Positions 46,634 through 58,275 of a stretch of 64,000 nucleotides of DNA are shown here, piece by piece. The notes below the pieces were generated by a model that was given only the letters and a program-made list of their open reading frames with translations, made no database searches and was not told the origin of the DNA. Made by a program: the position numbers and the translations under genes. Numbering within the stretch: the first letter of the stretch is position 1; each line of letters starts with the position of its first letter. Source of the DNA: Boesenbergia rotunda (taxonomy: Eukaryota > Streptophyta > Magnoliopsida > Zingiberales > Zingiberaceae); assembly GCA_024364735.1 (NCBI GenBank), contig JAGFNQ010000297.1:902194-966193 (forward strand), given 5' to 3'.

Positions 46634-47381
46634 TGATGGGGTTGAACACCCCGTGACAGATACGTGGACTGAAGAGTTATGTGGCAAGATCTACCGGGTC
46701 TGGACGACTCTCTTTCCTGAAATCCCGAGGCCCCCTCGGGAAGGTAAATGCCCGAGACCCCCTCGGGTAGACATACTCCGAAAATCGCTCCAGGAAGACA
46801 CACGCCCAAGATCACCTCGGGAGATCAGGTCCCGAGATCACCTCGGGAATGCGAACGCCCGAAACCCCCCGGACCAAAAGACCCCGAGATCACCTCGGGA
46901 TAGCGAAGCCCCAAGGAGCACTCGACCTCCAATAACTGTCCCCTTTCTTCGGATCTGTGGATAATCATCACTGATTATCACGGAGCAATCATGACCCATA
47001 ATACACGGTCATAATTAGCGCAACGACTTAGATTTACTGGCTGCAAGGACCATTACAAAGATTATCCAGTAACCGACAATTAAGGAGGTGTGGCGAAGAA
47101 CGTGGGACACATGTGACTACCACCTCAGGTATAAAAGGTACTCCAACCTCCCAAGTAAAGAGGTTACACACATTCTAACTCGTACTCTTGTCCTTATTTT
47201 CTCCAATCTAAAAGATTCAGGCACTGACTTGAGCGTCGGAATAGTCTCCGCTGGACAACCTCCGGCTTGTTCCTTTAACGCTCGTGTTAATCTTGCAGGG
47301 TAAAAGCTCTTCCTCTCTCGTCGTCATCCTCGTGGGCTGAACTCTAGTGATTAACCATCGACATCGATCCCAACCGAAACA
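46634..47381 (+). mobile_element. Solo LTR of a Ty3/Gypsy element, 748 bp, only in copy 1
   Basis: Starts TGATGGGGTTGAACACCCC, ends CCCAACCGAAACA, and is flanked by ATCGG on both sides (46629-46633 and 47382-47386). A TATA box (GGTATAAAAGG, near 47129) and an ACTGACTTGAGCGTCGGA string near 47223 are typical of the transcription start and R region of Gypsy LTRs. Between 46715 and 46920 there are several copies of a C(C)CGAG-n-CCTCGGG palindromic unit. The second copy of this locus (57710-57716, TATTATCGGTATAG) shows the uninterrupted target site. Confidence 0.92.
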
Positions 47382-47386
47382 ATCGG

Positions 47387-48177
47387 TATAGTCAATCTGA
47401 CTTGCCGAGCACTCTGATTATCCGACCTATTGAACCAATCCGACCCATCGACTTTCTGACCTCTCGAGCTGTTGACCTGCTAAGCACTCCAATTATCCGA
47501 CCTGCCAAGTCGACAACAATCTGACTACTTGACCTCCGGCATGTGTTAAGACACCAAGGTAACCAATATAAAAGAACACGATGGTTATAATGGTACCCTC
47601 TAAACAGATGGATCCTTTAAGCTTCAAATTTATCTAATAGATGAATTAGAAGAGATAGCCGTCTATCATAAGAACTGATCAGGCTAAAAAAAATAAAATA
47701 AAATAAACTAGGCGATATTGACGAAAGCCTAGCAAATTTGACAGTCCCAAAGGATTTAACGAGTCCAATGGGCCATGAAAGCTATATTGAATAGAACTAG
47801 TCAAACATATGAATTAAACGATTCAAGAGGAACAAAGAGGTCAGAGATCTGAGAGAGGCAAATTAGTAAAAAAATAACCCTCAAGTAACATCATAGCAAA
47901 GTTGTGATGAATAGACAAATGTTTTATTCACTTATGGCAATTCAATGCGAATCCATAACTCCACTTTAACAATCACAAATAAAGAATTGCAGCCGAGTTC
48001 AAAAATCAAACTCGGCAACCATAGTTGACCTACATGCTTGATCTAGTAAAGTTTTGATAAAATGTTCCAATCAGTTTCAGCTGATCTTTTGTTAGACAGA
48101 AGATGATTCGACTTACATGCTTGATCTAGTAAAGCTTTGATAAAATGTTCCAATCAGTTTTTCCAGCTGATCTTTTG
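47387..48177. other. 3' flank of the RETICULATA-family gene
   Basis: 47387 to about 47820 recurs at 57711-58110 and contains repeated CCGACCT/TTGACCT strings. From about 47820 the sequence is unique to this copy. At 48027-48110 lies an extra copy of the gene's own 3' end, in tandem with 48111-48193, including the last codons and stop region. Confidence 0.6.
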
Positions 48178-48193
48178 TCAGAGAGAAGACGAT
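48027..48193. repeat. Tandem duplication of about 83 bp at the gene's 3' end
   Basis: GACCTACATGCTTGATCTAG (48027) and GACTTACATGCTTGATCTAG (48111) each begin a unit that continues TAAAATGTTCCAATCAGTTT and CAGCTGATCTTTTGT. The second unit holds the working stop codon (48178-48180, - strand). A few differences separate the units. Confidence 0.8.
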
Positions 48194-51100
48194 TCATGCT
48201 CTTTGGACTTTTGGACGCCCACCCATCGAGCATAATCAACCCACCTGTTTAACATAGAATTTGAACCTTAACTCATGGCCAAAACACCAGGCAATGTTGA
48301 AAAATCTGACTAGGGTGCTCAACAGGATTAAATTGGTTGCTGATTTTAGTTATAAAATCCAACAGAACTATTGGGTGGATCATAAACAACAACCAGATAC
48401 CTCTTTTAGCTCTTGGCCTATTCTCTTCTTTTTCCACTTCCGCTTGGATAAATGTAATAGTGAATTGATTATTTTAATTTTTATATGAATGCTTATTGCA
48501 AATGTGCTAGGGAAATCATTTTTCTATGGTAGTTTAAGTATAGTTATGACGTTTCATAAGTAGATTCTTAACTTAAACAGATTAGCTTGATCAAGAAGAT
48601 ATACGGATGGAACTGCAATTCATTTTTTAGTTTGCCATCTGATTTTAAAATATTTACCAAATGTAAATTTAAGAGGGGACTTACAGCAGGGATCCCAAAA
48701 ATGTGTTTCCTGTACGAACTGCAAAGCACAAGGCACTGAGTGCTAATTTTTGGTTGTGTAGCAGGGGCTCTAAGATACGTTGTTCAATGACACCAGCCAA
48801 CACTTGGTACCTGTTGATAATTCAAGTTTGGTGTCAGCAAATCAAATCAATTTAGTAGCTTGGGTGATTTAATATGTAGCCAGCCAATCCTTACAAGTAA
48901 CAATGAGATTAAAAATTGAATAAATTGATAAAGCATAATCAAAATGGTAGTGTTCGCCGGAAGTTTGGAAATAAGTCTTATAAATATTGCTTCTATCCAC
49001 CAAGAGAAATTTGTAAATGCTTAAAAGAGCGATTTTGTAAAACAGTACTATGGCAAAGAACAAAATCCAAAATGTTTATATTGATTTCAATCATATTTGG
49101 TAAGATAATTCCTTGGCAGCCCTGTTGTTATAATAGGCTTGGACGACAATAAGCAAGCATCCATACGATAACAAGATTGCCACTTGCAAATTTCACATTG
49201 TGCATGTGACTATTAGAAATTTATTACGAGTGTGTGATTGACAAGCGAAAACAATTTTCCCATAAAAGAAGGAATTTTAGATCTCAAAGATTAGGCACAT
49301 CCCTATACTCAAGGAAATAGAGAAGAGGATTGAATTTAATTCCATTCATTTTTCTCTTATTTTATTTCCACCCAAATCAGTTGAAAATGGAGGGAAATGA
49401 AATTTACACATCTAATAGGCACAAATAAGTAATGACGAGTATTCCACTCCCTTCAATCCCATCTAAGAGGCCAATGAAGTAGAGTGAAAATGAAATATTA
49501 CAATTCATTTCTTTTCTCTTGTCTTCACTAAAACTATTTTACTTCTCTTCTATTTCCTCACAATCAACTAGGCATAACAGATTATTTGTTTGCATAGGAC
49601 ATATAGAAGTCTCATGAAACAAAAAAAAATTCAGGTTACATGATCTGGAAGTATCTTGTCCATATTGCAGGAATCAATATGAGAAGCAAAAAAATGATGT
49701 GAACCTCAAATGAAAACCACAATTATTAAGCTGTGTAAAAGATTTGAAATTAAAATTTAAACCTAGCAACTATGATACGACCATGAGGAATTGTATAAAC
49801 TCACTGATGCTGCCTACCTAGTCAGAAATCCTTTCCCCTCAGTCATTCAGATGATTTGAGAAACAGTTATATTAATAAGCGTGTCATAGTAAATGAGCAG
49901 GTTCTCAAGTCAAAACAAAGCAACATAAGCCAGAAAAGTTTGGATTTATACCTAAGATTGCTTGAAATGGCCATGTAGACACCATAGGCGACACTGGTAG
50001 ATACAATAGGCACATCCTCTGCCTCTATTTCAACATCCTTGTCAATTGCCTGCCTGGCCTTGATTAAAGCATTGGTTACACCGGTCCCAATCTGTAAAAC
50101 ATCCAACAGCACCCACCAACAGATTTTAACCAACAACGTTCTGAGGAATTTTTCTGAAATTCCTCAATGTATAAATATCTCCATGCAAGTAAATCCAATG
50201 TTCAAGGAAACAAAATTTTTTCTGAAATTTCTCAATTACGTATAGAATTTTTCCCTTACGACATACTTGCCGATATTAAACTCCTACTTCATGGTGCTAT
50301 ACAAGGAAACATGAGAAGATGACATAAAATAATTTACAAACTTAGAAGTATTGGTAAAGATGCATACTTTATAACAAGCAAAGAGATGATAAGCTGCTAT
50401 CAGAATTGAAAGGAAAAAAAAAGATTGAATATTTTATGAAAATGTCCAAAATGCGGACAATTAAACCATACCAGGGAAGCACCAGTCCCAACAACAAAAA
50501 GCTTTGAACCATTTCTCTGCAAAAAGGGTGGAAGAATTTTACAAAAAAATTTACTGGTCAAGCTTAAAGGAAGGACGCATTGGTTAGTCAAGACAAAGTC
50601 AATCATACTAATCAAGAAATTAAGAAGTATACCACAATTGCACCGACTCTCTGCAAGAATGAATATGATGTTCCAGCTAAAGCAATCTGATAAGAAAATA
50701 ATTCATAATTACTCAAAAGCATTTATAAACAATTCATATTTACTCAGAGTCAAAAGCATTGATAAACAAGTATTTACTTGAAAAGCATTATCAGGACAGC
50801 TATAGAAGAATTTTGCAATTGGTCCAGTGTTCAACTGAAGAGGTGCTCGTAGTGATACTGTCGGAGCAGGAAGCCACACGAGCATGAAATCAGCAACTAT
50901 GGCCATTACCTAAGCAACGTTAACAATTTAAAATTCACAGTTCCACTTACATGAACGTATCAGTATTGAGCACACTGTTAAATGTGCAGAACATGCAAGA
51001 ATCTCTGCAACTTAAAAGTTAACAAGACAGCATGTTGAAAAAAGTTGCTTATGCTAGCACAACCAAGAATGTTATGAACGTAATGGAGGTATTTAATGAT

Positions 51101-54100
51101 CACATGATATCAGGCAGTTAATGTACAAGGATAGTAGAAAAGTAGAACATAAGAAAAAGATGAAAAAAATGCATGAAGATTTTGGAGATATCAATGTTTC
51201 CTGTGTAAATTCAGAATGCAAGTGATTCAGACTTCAAGATGGTGCACTCGATACGAAGGTTTAATAAGAGGTAAGGCCCTGAACGAGCTTACAACCTGTT
51301 GTTTGAATGTACCACAAAGAATTTACATATCATGATCCACGATCACAATGTTTACAATTTCCAGATTCTCCATGTTCCTGGCAGTCAACTCAAGCATTCT
51401 GGTGACTTGGCCTTTATATACCACAACAAAATACAGAAACCGAAGGAAAAACATATTGAATCAAGAGAAACTAAGGCTAAAGATGAAAACGAACAATAAT
51501 AAATACTTGAACACTTTCATATAATAATGAACTAGAATGAAAAGCTAAAGGGTTAATTGCTAAAAATGGTAACTGAGGCCTGCAACAATGTTAAATAAAA
51601 TTTGTAACAACACTTCAACCTCTAACAATTATAATCTGGTTGTCTACAGTTCAAATGAGTGTCAATTTCTTCATATGGTATATCATGTGAGTCTGTTTCA
51701 AAGTTAGATACCATGTGGGGTCACCATGTTTCTTAGAAACATCAATTTTTGGTTACTTTTAGCAACTAATTATCGATTTAATTGTATTATGTAGATCTCT
51801 TAGTATTTGACTTTTAAATAGAACGTATGGGCATGCCACTTATACTGATTGATGATAGAATTGATATCTTTCCAAGTTAATCTATCTATATAACAAATCT
51901 TGTTTACTTTATAGCCGTTATTTACCACAAAGCTTCAACAATTTTTTACTTTTTGGGAACTAGGCCAAAGTTAATCAGAGATTCGTCATTTTTTCAGTAT
52001 TGTTCCACTCTAGATAACTGACTCAAACTCATGAATAATAGAATTGGCTTCTCCAATTTTGCATAAATCATATGTCTACTAACAAAAAATTGAATTATTT
52101 CATCTAGTAGATAATCCACAAAACCATGTTAAATTTCACAAAATGATTCTAAAATTTAAGCTTTATGCTGTCTGTCCTATGAATGAGGAGGAAAAAGGAA
52201 GGGAATAACAATAAGACAGGGAACAACTTTTCTTCTGTGAGGAAACCGGGGGGGGGGGGGGGGGGGGGGGTTGGGGTGGTGATGGGTAAGGGACAATATA
52301 AATGATGTAGTTTCATGCATCTAACTTGTTCTACTCTTCATCCTTCTGGCCTCCATTGCTTCCTTTTTCCTCTTCTAGCAAAGACTAGCTCTATAGCTCA
52401 TCTAGCCTCCACGGTCATCGTCAACAACCTCCCATACCTACATGACTGCAGGTCATTTTTTTTCTGACTCGCATCCACGGAGGCTCTCTAACTCCAATCA
52501 CATGGTCAAAAGAATGTAGTACTGTTGTTCTATGCATGCTATATAAAGTCAAGTGCTACTGATTTTCACTTACAATGTGGTTAAACCAGTAAGTTGCATG
52601 TAGCTATGCAGTTGATTTCTGTAGTTGTGTAGTTGGTTACAATCTAGTTATGATCTATAATCCATATGTCTGAAGAATATCAAGAACAGTGTGTATTGGA
52701 AGCAATATAAAGGACACCAGTTTACAAATCCAACATTAATCTCCTTCTCTTATCAATATAAAGATTGATGCCCTTTTGTCCATATGGACACCTGCAAATT
52801 GGTATTCTACCAAACCAAAGATAACTAGAGTCTAGACACCAGCGAGATCACTCGAGTCTACAAACTATCCCGTTGTTTGTGTTCAATCTTATGCTTGTAA
52901 CATATCCTTTGACAGTTTATATGACAGGTTGTTTTCCTTCCAAGTCATTTTGTGACTGATTTGGTTCCATCCTATTTCAACAATACAGTAGCAAGTATAG
53001 TAAGAATTTTAGATCATAATTCAAAAGGTGAATCATCCTCATATGAAAGGTAAAAAAGACTAATTAGCTGAGCCTTTAATCAAACTAAAAGGAAATATCA
53101 TGATATAAATCATACCACGTCACAGATAACAAAATCCAATTCCTTAATAAAGTTCTCTCTGCGACGCTCCCACTCAGCGGCTGTCTGAAATGGGTAAGCT
53201 CATATTAGAATTAAAGGAAGTAAAAGATCATTAAAAAAATTAAGATATGCATACAGGCATAAACATTTGTTGTAAATACAAGACAGTAATTTGCACTTAG
53301 TCGACCTAGAACTGGCATCAATGTCATGACTAAAACACATGATTCATCCAAAACTCAGCTAAAATATAAGACGTATCAGAAAACTGATTCTTCAACTATT
53401 TTTAGTAACTATATGTGCATGTGTATAGCCAAAAATCTAAGCAGCGAAAAACCATCAATCCAATGGCTCCGCTTGCAGTATCTAAAGCAAATTTTTATGA
53501 TTAAGAATAATTACTCCTGACTATGACGCTAGAATATTCTTCTGTAGCTTCTATAAAAAAAATCCTTCATTGGACTAACTATTTCAAACATTTTCAATAA
53601 AAATCCTTGTGAGAAATAAAGCCTAAAACCAACTTAGAGAAATTAAGTATATAAACTATCAGCTAATTTAATAAGAAAAGTTTATAAAAATTAATTAAAA
53701 AAAAAATTCTTTGGGATTGGTAGGGTGGAGGGGAGGAATAGGGAAAGGAACAAGAAAAGTTCATTAAGAGATTGTTCCTTAAACTTTTTGAGTTATTTTA
53801 CCTCCCGGATCCTCATCCCTCCTATTCAAGAATCATTCATCCAACTAAACAGGCTATAATACCTACATCAGGAGAGAATTGAATCGGTAAAAGTATGACT
53901 ACAAGAAAGTAGTCAAAGCATGAATGGTAGAGCATGATGTCTAATAGGAAAAAAGTGACCACATTCATACTTGGTAAAGATAATAGATCTAAAATGTGTG
54001 AAAGAACAGACATCGAGAGCTCCGATGCTTTTCTTAAGGGATTGAACATAGCACCTTAGTGAAGATGCCGACGCCACACTCCATGGCGACCTTAGCCAAG

Positions 54101-54573
54101 AAAAGGTCGTCAGCAAGGAGCCTCTCCTTGAATCCCCCAAACTGGAGCAGCCATCGGAAGACCGGCGACCTCTCGAGCTCAAAGAACCGCCGCACGATCA
54201 ACCCGGGGATCCTCCCGTTCTCAATCGCGGCGGCCAAGTCCTTGGGGAGGCTCTCGAGCGTCCTTTCGGCCTTCGCCAGCACGAACAACGCCTCGGCGCG
54301 GTTGTTCTCGCCCGAATCACCGCCCTCCCCTCCGTCTCCCCCGCCGCCACCATGCCCGCCGTCGCTTCCTCCGTAGCCTCCTCCGCGGCCGGATCGCGCA
54401 ACGACATGGCACCGGGCGGTGGAAGATAACGAGATCCGGAGGTGACAGGGAGGGAGCGAGGGGGCAAGGAAGCGGGCGGCAGAAGGTGGGGCGACAGCGC
54501 GGCGAGAGAGATAGTTGGAGGATGGGAAGCGGAGGTTGGAGGACGCCGCGCCGCCCGGAGCCGCGGCCGCCAT
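48178..54573 (-). CDS. RETICULATA/RETICULATA-RELATED family chloroplast protein (intact copy)
   Basis: Seven exons on the - strand join in phase: 54573-54055, 53184-53116, 50909-50778, 50686-50633, 50516-50472, 50091-49952, 48810-48685, with a last short exon 48244-48178 (eight in all), giving 383 residues. Residues 1 to about 60 are rich in Ser, Arg and Ala with few acids, a good chloroplast transit peptide. A Gly/Asp linker (about 64-86) follows. The conserved domain (DUF3411) reads LPKDLAAAIENGRIPG, FRWLLQFGGFKERLLADDLF, KVAMECGVGIFTK, TAAEWERRRENFIKELDF, ADFMLVWLPAPTVSLRAPL, SCPDNAFQIALAGTSYSFLQ, GTGVTNALIKARQA, VPIVSTSVAYGVYMAISSNL, RYQVLAGVIEQRILEP, NTFLGSLLWVDYARWVGVQ. The family comprises plastid-envelope membrane proteins needed for normal mesophyll and leaf reticulation; the molecular activity is not settled. 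Hydrophobic segments near the MAIVADFMLVWL and VAYGVYMAI stretches suit a membrane protein. Closest by memory to RE/RER1 rather than to the longer members. Confidence 0.92.
50910..53115 (-). other. RETICULATA-family intron 2
   Basis: A 2.2-kb intron between the exons ending DFVICDV and starting VMAIVADF. It holds a run of about 22 G (52249-52270), which recurs with another length in copy 2 (61880-61903). No coding frame or clear transposon seen. Confidence 0.6.
53185..54054 (-). other. RETICULATA-family intron 1
   Basis: An 870-bp AT-rich intron between the transit-peptide exon (donor AAG|GTGCTA) and the TAAEWERRR exon. Nothing else recognised. Confidence 0.6.
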
Positions 54574-54666
54574 GGTCAGATCGGAGGAGTCAGGTACGGA
54601 GGTAGAGGAGGAGTGGCTGGAACGATGGGGTTTGGTTCGTCGCCGGCGGAGAAGACCTCGCCGGAG

Positions 54667-54674
54667 TATTTATA
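54667..54674 (-). promoter_or_regulatory. TATA box of the RETICULATA-family gene
   Basis: TATAAATA on the - strand, 94 bases before the ATG at 54573. Position and sequence fit a plant core promoter with a 5' UTR of about 60 bases. The palindrome 2 arm begins inside this box, so an inverted copy of the upstream region (with TATAAAAC at 57379-57386) points the other way. Confidence 0.65.
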
Positions 54675-54942
54675 GTCGATGCTTCAGTAGGGTTGGTGAG
54701 ACTCGAGAGAGTTGGTGGCATTTCTCTACGAGTCAACCGGGGAACCGATTTTCAGACCGGACCGGACCTTTGCAGTTAAACCCGAAAAAGATTCACAAAA
54801 GATTCACATTTGGCATCTGCAAACAAAATATTTCAAATTTAAATCTTTGAAATTTTTCAATCGAAGCGTCCGATAAATTTCGAAAATAATTTGAAGGACT
54901 AAAATTTTACTAATTCTATTGTTAGTGGATTTGGTGAACTTT

Positions 54943-54946
<4 letters not shown>

Positions 54947-55008
<62 letters not shown>
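54947..55008. repeat. (AT)n microsatellite, left arm
   Basis: AT run with one phase break (ATATAATATA). Its partner in the right arm is 57046-57104, which is unbroken. Confidence 0.95.
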
Positions 55009-55011
<3 letters not shown>

Positions 55012-55089
55012 TTTCAGAATAATAAAATACACATTTCTTTCATTATAAATAAATAGATAATTATATTAATTTAGATAAGAATAAGGAAA

Positions 55090-55620
55090 AATTATTCCAA
55101 GTCTCCCCATGCAAACTCAGTTCGACTATCGATTTATTAAATTATTTTTAATTTTAAAAAAACCGAAATAAAGTATAATCCTTTTTAAATTTAACATTAT
55201 TTAACTATAATTTAATAAATTTTTTTACCAAATTAAGTATGACATAATCAATTCATTCTAAACTAATCGATTGACATGAACTCTTAATCAATTGGTTAGA
55301 AGAAAAAAAATTATATTTAACTTAATAGAAAATATACTAAATTCTAATTTAAATATGCGGAATTTAGTAAAAATTATACTTATTTTTATATTTTTTTACC
55401 TATAAAAAATAAATATGATGTTCTCTCGCGATAAATACAACTGATCGATCGTCGATCAATTCCTAATCGATCGAAGCTCCTTAAGTAACTCCAATTAATT
55501 GTGGAAAACTTTGATCATTTCACCAATAAGTGAATTAAAAAAAAAAGATCATACTTAATTTGATAAAAAATTATACTAAGTTATAATTATATGATATTAA
55601 ATAGAAGAAATTACATCTCA
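55090..55620. repeat. Dispersed AT-rich repeat, copy 2 (inverted)
   Basis: Reverse-complement counterpart of 3090-3780 and of 56430-56960. The GATCGATCGTCGATCAATTC block (55443-55462) and AATATACTAAATTCTAATTT (55326-55345) are clear landmarks. No coding. Confidence 0.65.
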
Positions 55621-55625
55621 TTTTA

Positions 55626-56426
55626 AAGAGTAATGATATGCTGAGTGAAAAAATCAGAGTGAATGCCTCAGGGAATGACGTGGCTGCCACCGTGTCACGA
55701 TCCAAGTCAGCGAGGAGCGAGAGCTGCAGTCGGCAAACCCTAAAAGCATTCACTATCCCGCCTCAGCCAAATCATTTCCCTCCCGAACGAAACTCTTCCT
55801 CTCCACCTCTTCTCCACCGGCGAAGAAAGCTTCTCTATCTCTTCTCCACCGGCGCTCCTCTTCTCCACTAGAGATCTAGGGTTTAAGCTCCTCTTCTCCG
55901 CCTCTTCTCCATCTGCGATTTTAGGGCCTCTCCTCGTCGACTGAAGAGGTGCGAGAACGGAAGAGCAACAAAATTGAACCTTGATGGAGGCGCGGGAGCA
56001 GCGAGACGGAGAGGTGCGAGAACGAAAGAGCAAACCCTTAAATCGCCGGAGGAGCTGGGGAGATGGAGGAGCGGCGCGGGCTCATCGCTGGACTTCGATG
56101 GAGCAGCGGCAGTCGGCGAGGAGAGGCCCTAAAATCGCAGATGGAGAAGAGGCAGAGAAGAGGAGCTTAAACCCTAGATCTCTAGTGGAGAAGAGGAGCG
56201 CCGGTGGAGAAGAGATAGAGAAGCTTTCTTCGCCGGTGGAGAAGAGGTGGAGAGGAAGAGTTTCGTTCGGGAGGGAAATGATTTGGCTAAGGCGGGATAG
56301 TGAATGCTTTTAGGGTTTGCCGACTGCAACTCTCGCTCCTCGCTGACTTGGATCGTGACACGGTGGCAGCCACGTCATTCCCTGAGGCATTCACTCTGAT
56401 TTTTTCACTCAGCATATCATTACTCT
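55626..56426. mobile_element. MITE/foldback-like element at the centre of palindrome 2
   Basis: Ends AGAGTAATGATATGCTGAGT on both sides (inverted), followed by GAGTGAATGCCTCAGGGAAT and GACGTGGC. The start AGAGTAATGAT and the GAGTGAATG...GACGT pattern are shared with the MITE at 2566-2897. The GC-rich middle (CTTCTCCACCGGCG repeats and CTAGGGTTTAAGC) gives long open frames in several phases that I do not accept as genes. Because it lies in a larger palindrome, its original length is unknown. Confidence 0.55.
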
Positions 56427-56429
56427 TTA

Positions 56430-56960
56430 AAATGAGATGTAATTTCTTCTATTTAATATCATATAATTATAACTTAGTATAATTTTTTATCAAATTAAGT
56501 ATGATCTTTTTTTTTTAATTCACTTATTGGTGAAATGATCAAAGTTTTCTACAATTAATTGGAGTTACTTAAGGAGCTTCGATCGATTAGGAATTGATCG
56601 ACGATCGATCAGTTGTATTTATCGCGAGAGAACATCATACTTATTTTTTATAAGTAAAAATATATAAAAATAAGTATAATTTTTACTAAATTCCACATAT
56701 TTAAATTAGAATTTAGTATATTTTCTATTAAGTTAAATATAATTTTTTTTCTTCTAACCAATTGATTAAGAGTTCATGTCAATCGATTAGTTTAGAATGA
56801 ATTGATTATGTCATACTTAATTTGGTAAAAAAATTTATTAAATTATAGTTAAATAATGTTAAATTTAAAAAGGATTATACTTTATTTCGGTTTTTTTAAA
56901 ATTAAAAATAATTTAATAAATCGATAGTCGAACTGAGTTTGCATGGGGAGACTTGGAATA
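56430..56960. repeat. Dispersed AT-rich repeat, copy 3
   Basis: Right-arm partner of 55090-55620, in the same orientation as the copy at 3090-3780 (GGAGCTTCGATCGATTA, TATATTTTCTATTAA, CAATTGATTAAGAGTTCATG). Confidence 0.65.
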
Positions 56961-57042
56961 ATTTTTCCTTATTCTTATCTAAATTAATATAATTATCTAT
57001 TTATTTATAATGAAAAGAAATGTGTATTTTATTATTCTGAAA

Positions 57043-57045
<3 letters not shown>

Positions 57046-57104
<59 letters not shown>
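57046..57104. repeat. (AT)n microsatellite, right arm
   Basis: Uninterrupted AT run, partner of 54947-55008. Confidence 0.95.
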
Positions 57105-57108
<4 letters not shown>

Positions 57109-57399
57109 AAAGTTCACCAAATCCACTAACAATAGAATTAGTAAAATTTTAGTCCTTCAAATTATTTTCGAAAATTTATCGGACGCTTCGATTGAAAAAT
57201 TTCAAAGATTTAAATTTGAAATATTTTGTTTGCAGATGCCAAATGTGAATCTTTTGTGAATCTTTTTCGGGTTTAACTGCAAAGGTCCGGTCCGGTCTGA
57301 AAATCGGTTCCCCGGTTGACTCGTAGAGAAATGCCACCAACTCTCTCGAGTCTCACCAACCCTACTGAAGCATCGACTATAAAACTTCGTTAATCATTT

Positions 57400-58275
57400 T
57401 TTTCCCACGATATGACAGCACCGGAGCTATAGTGTAGCGATAGAACGACTAGTCGTTATCTTAAACATCTACGGTTCAATTTTGTAAAAAAAATTTCTCC
57501 AAATAGGACGTGACCCTAGGATGTTGGACTTCTAGATTGTCCATCACGAGTACTTTCTGATTTACACATCGATGAAAATTTTCCGTGGAATCGGATTGGT
57601 CATTTCAAATTTGTCTACTATCTGGCCTAATATTTTTGTCCACACTGTAGCATGCAGGACGCAGGGTCATATGGTAGGTTCCGAACTCAGATCAACGCAG
57701 ATATTATCGGTATAGTCAATCTGACTTGTCGAGCACTCTGATTAAACGACCTATTGAACCAATCCGACCCATCGACTTAATGACCTCTCGAGCTGTTGAC
57801 CTGCTAAGCACTCCAACTATCCGACCTGCCAATCTGACTTCTTGACCTCCGGCATGTGTTAAGACACCGAGGTAACCAATATAAAAGAATTGGTACCCTC
57901 TAAACAGATGCATCCTTTAAGCTTCAATATCTAATAGATGAATTTGAAGAGATAGCCGTCTATCGTAAGAACTGATCAGGCTTAAAAAAAAAATGTAAAC
58001 TAGGCGATATTGACGAAAGCCTAGCAGATTTGACAGTCCAAAAGGATTTAACGAGTCCAATGGGCCATCAGAGCTATATTGAATAGAACTAGTCAAACAT
58101 ACGAGGGAGTCCAATGGGCCATGAGAATGGCCCATGAGAGTTTTATTGAATAGAACTAGTCAAACATACGAGGGGATGTTTGATATATATTTGATAATGA
58201 AAATGATAATAGATTTTAATTGTGAAGATTAAATGAAAACGAAAACGAAAATGAAAATGAACCTGATAACAGAAC
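57400..58275. other. Left part of the second copy of the RETICULATA block
   Basis: 57427-57640 matches the candidate SINE at 46260-46545, with some losses. 57655-58110 matches 46585-46633 joined directly to 47387-47820, without the solo LTR. 58066-58108 is followed by a short tandem copy at 58120-58170. From about 58175 to 58273 the sequence is AT/GAAAA-rich and differs from copy 1, which has its last exon there. Confidence 0.65.

Larger units (their letters stand above)
54669..57383. repeat. Palindrome 2: inverted repeat with about 1.27-kb arms
   Basis: Left arm 54669-55942, right arm 56111-57383, spacer 168 bp. The outer ends are TTTATAGTCGATGC and GCATCGACTATAAA. Each arm holds, from outside in, the upstream region of the RETICULATA-family gene, an (AT)n tract, a copy of the dispersed AT-rich repeat and half of a MITE-like element. 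Differences between arms are few (for example the AT-run length and single substitutions). In the spacer a short unit, GAGGTGCGAGAACG, occurs twice (about 55947 and 56010). Confidence 0.93.

Noticed and set aside
54059..54850. Open frames on the + strand opposite RETICULATA exon 1
   Set aside because: Antisense shadows of a GC-rich exon whose - strand frame matches a known plastid family and splices correctly.
55981..56313. Open frame of 110 codons in palindrome 2 (and its mirror at 55740-56033)
   Set aside because: It arises from GC-rich inverted MITE sequence. Both strands are open because of the composition, and no domain is seen.
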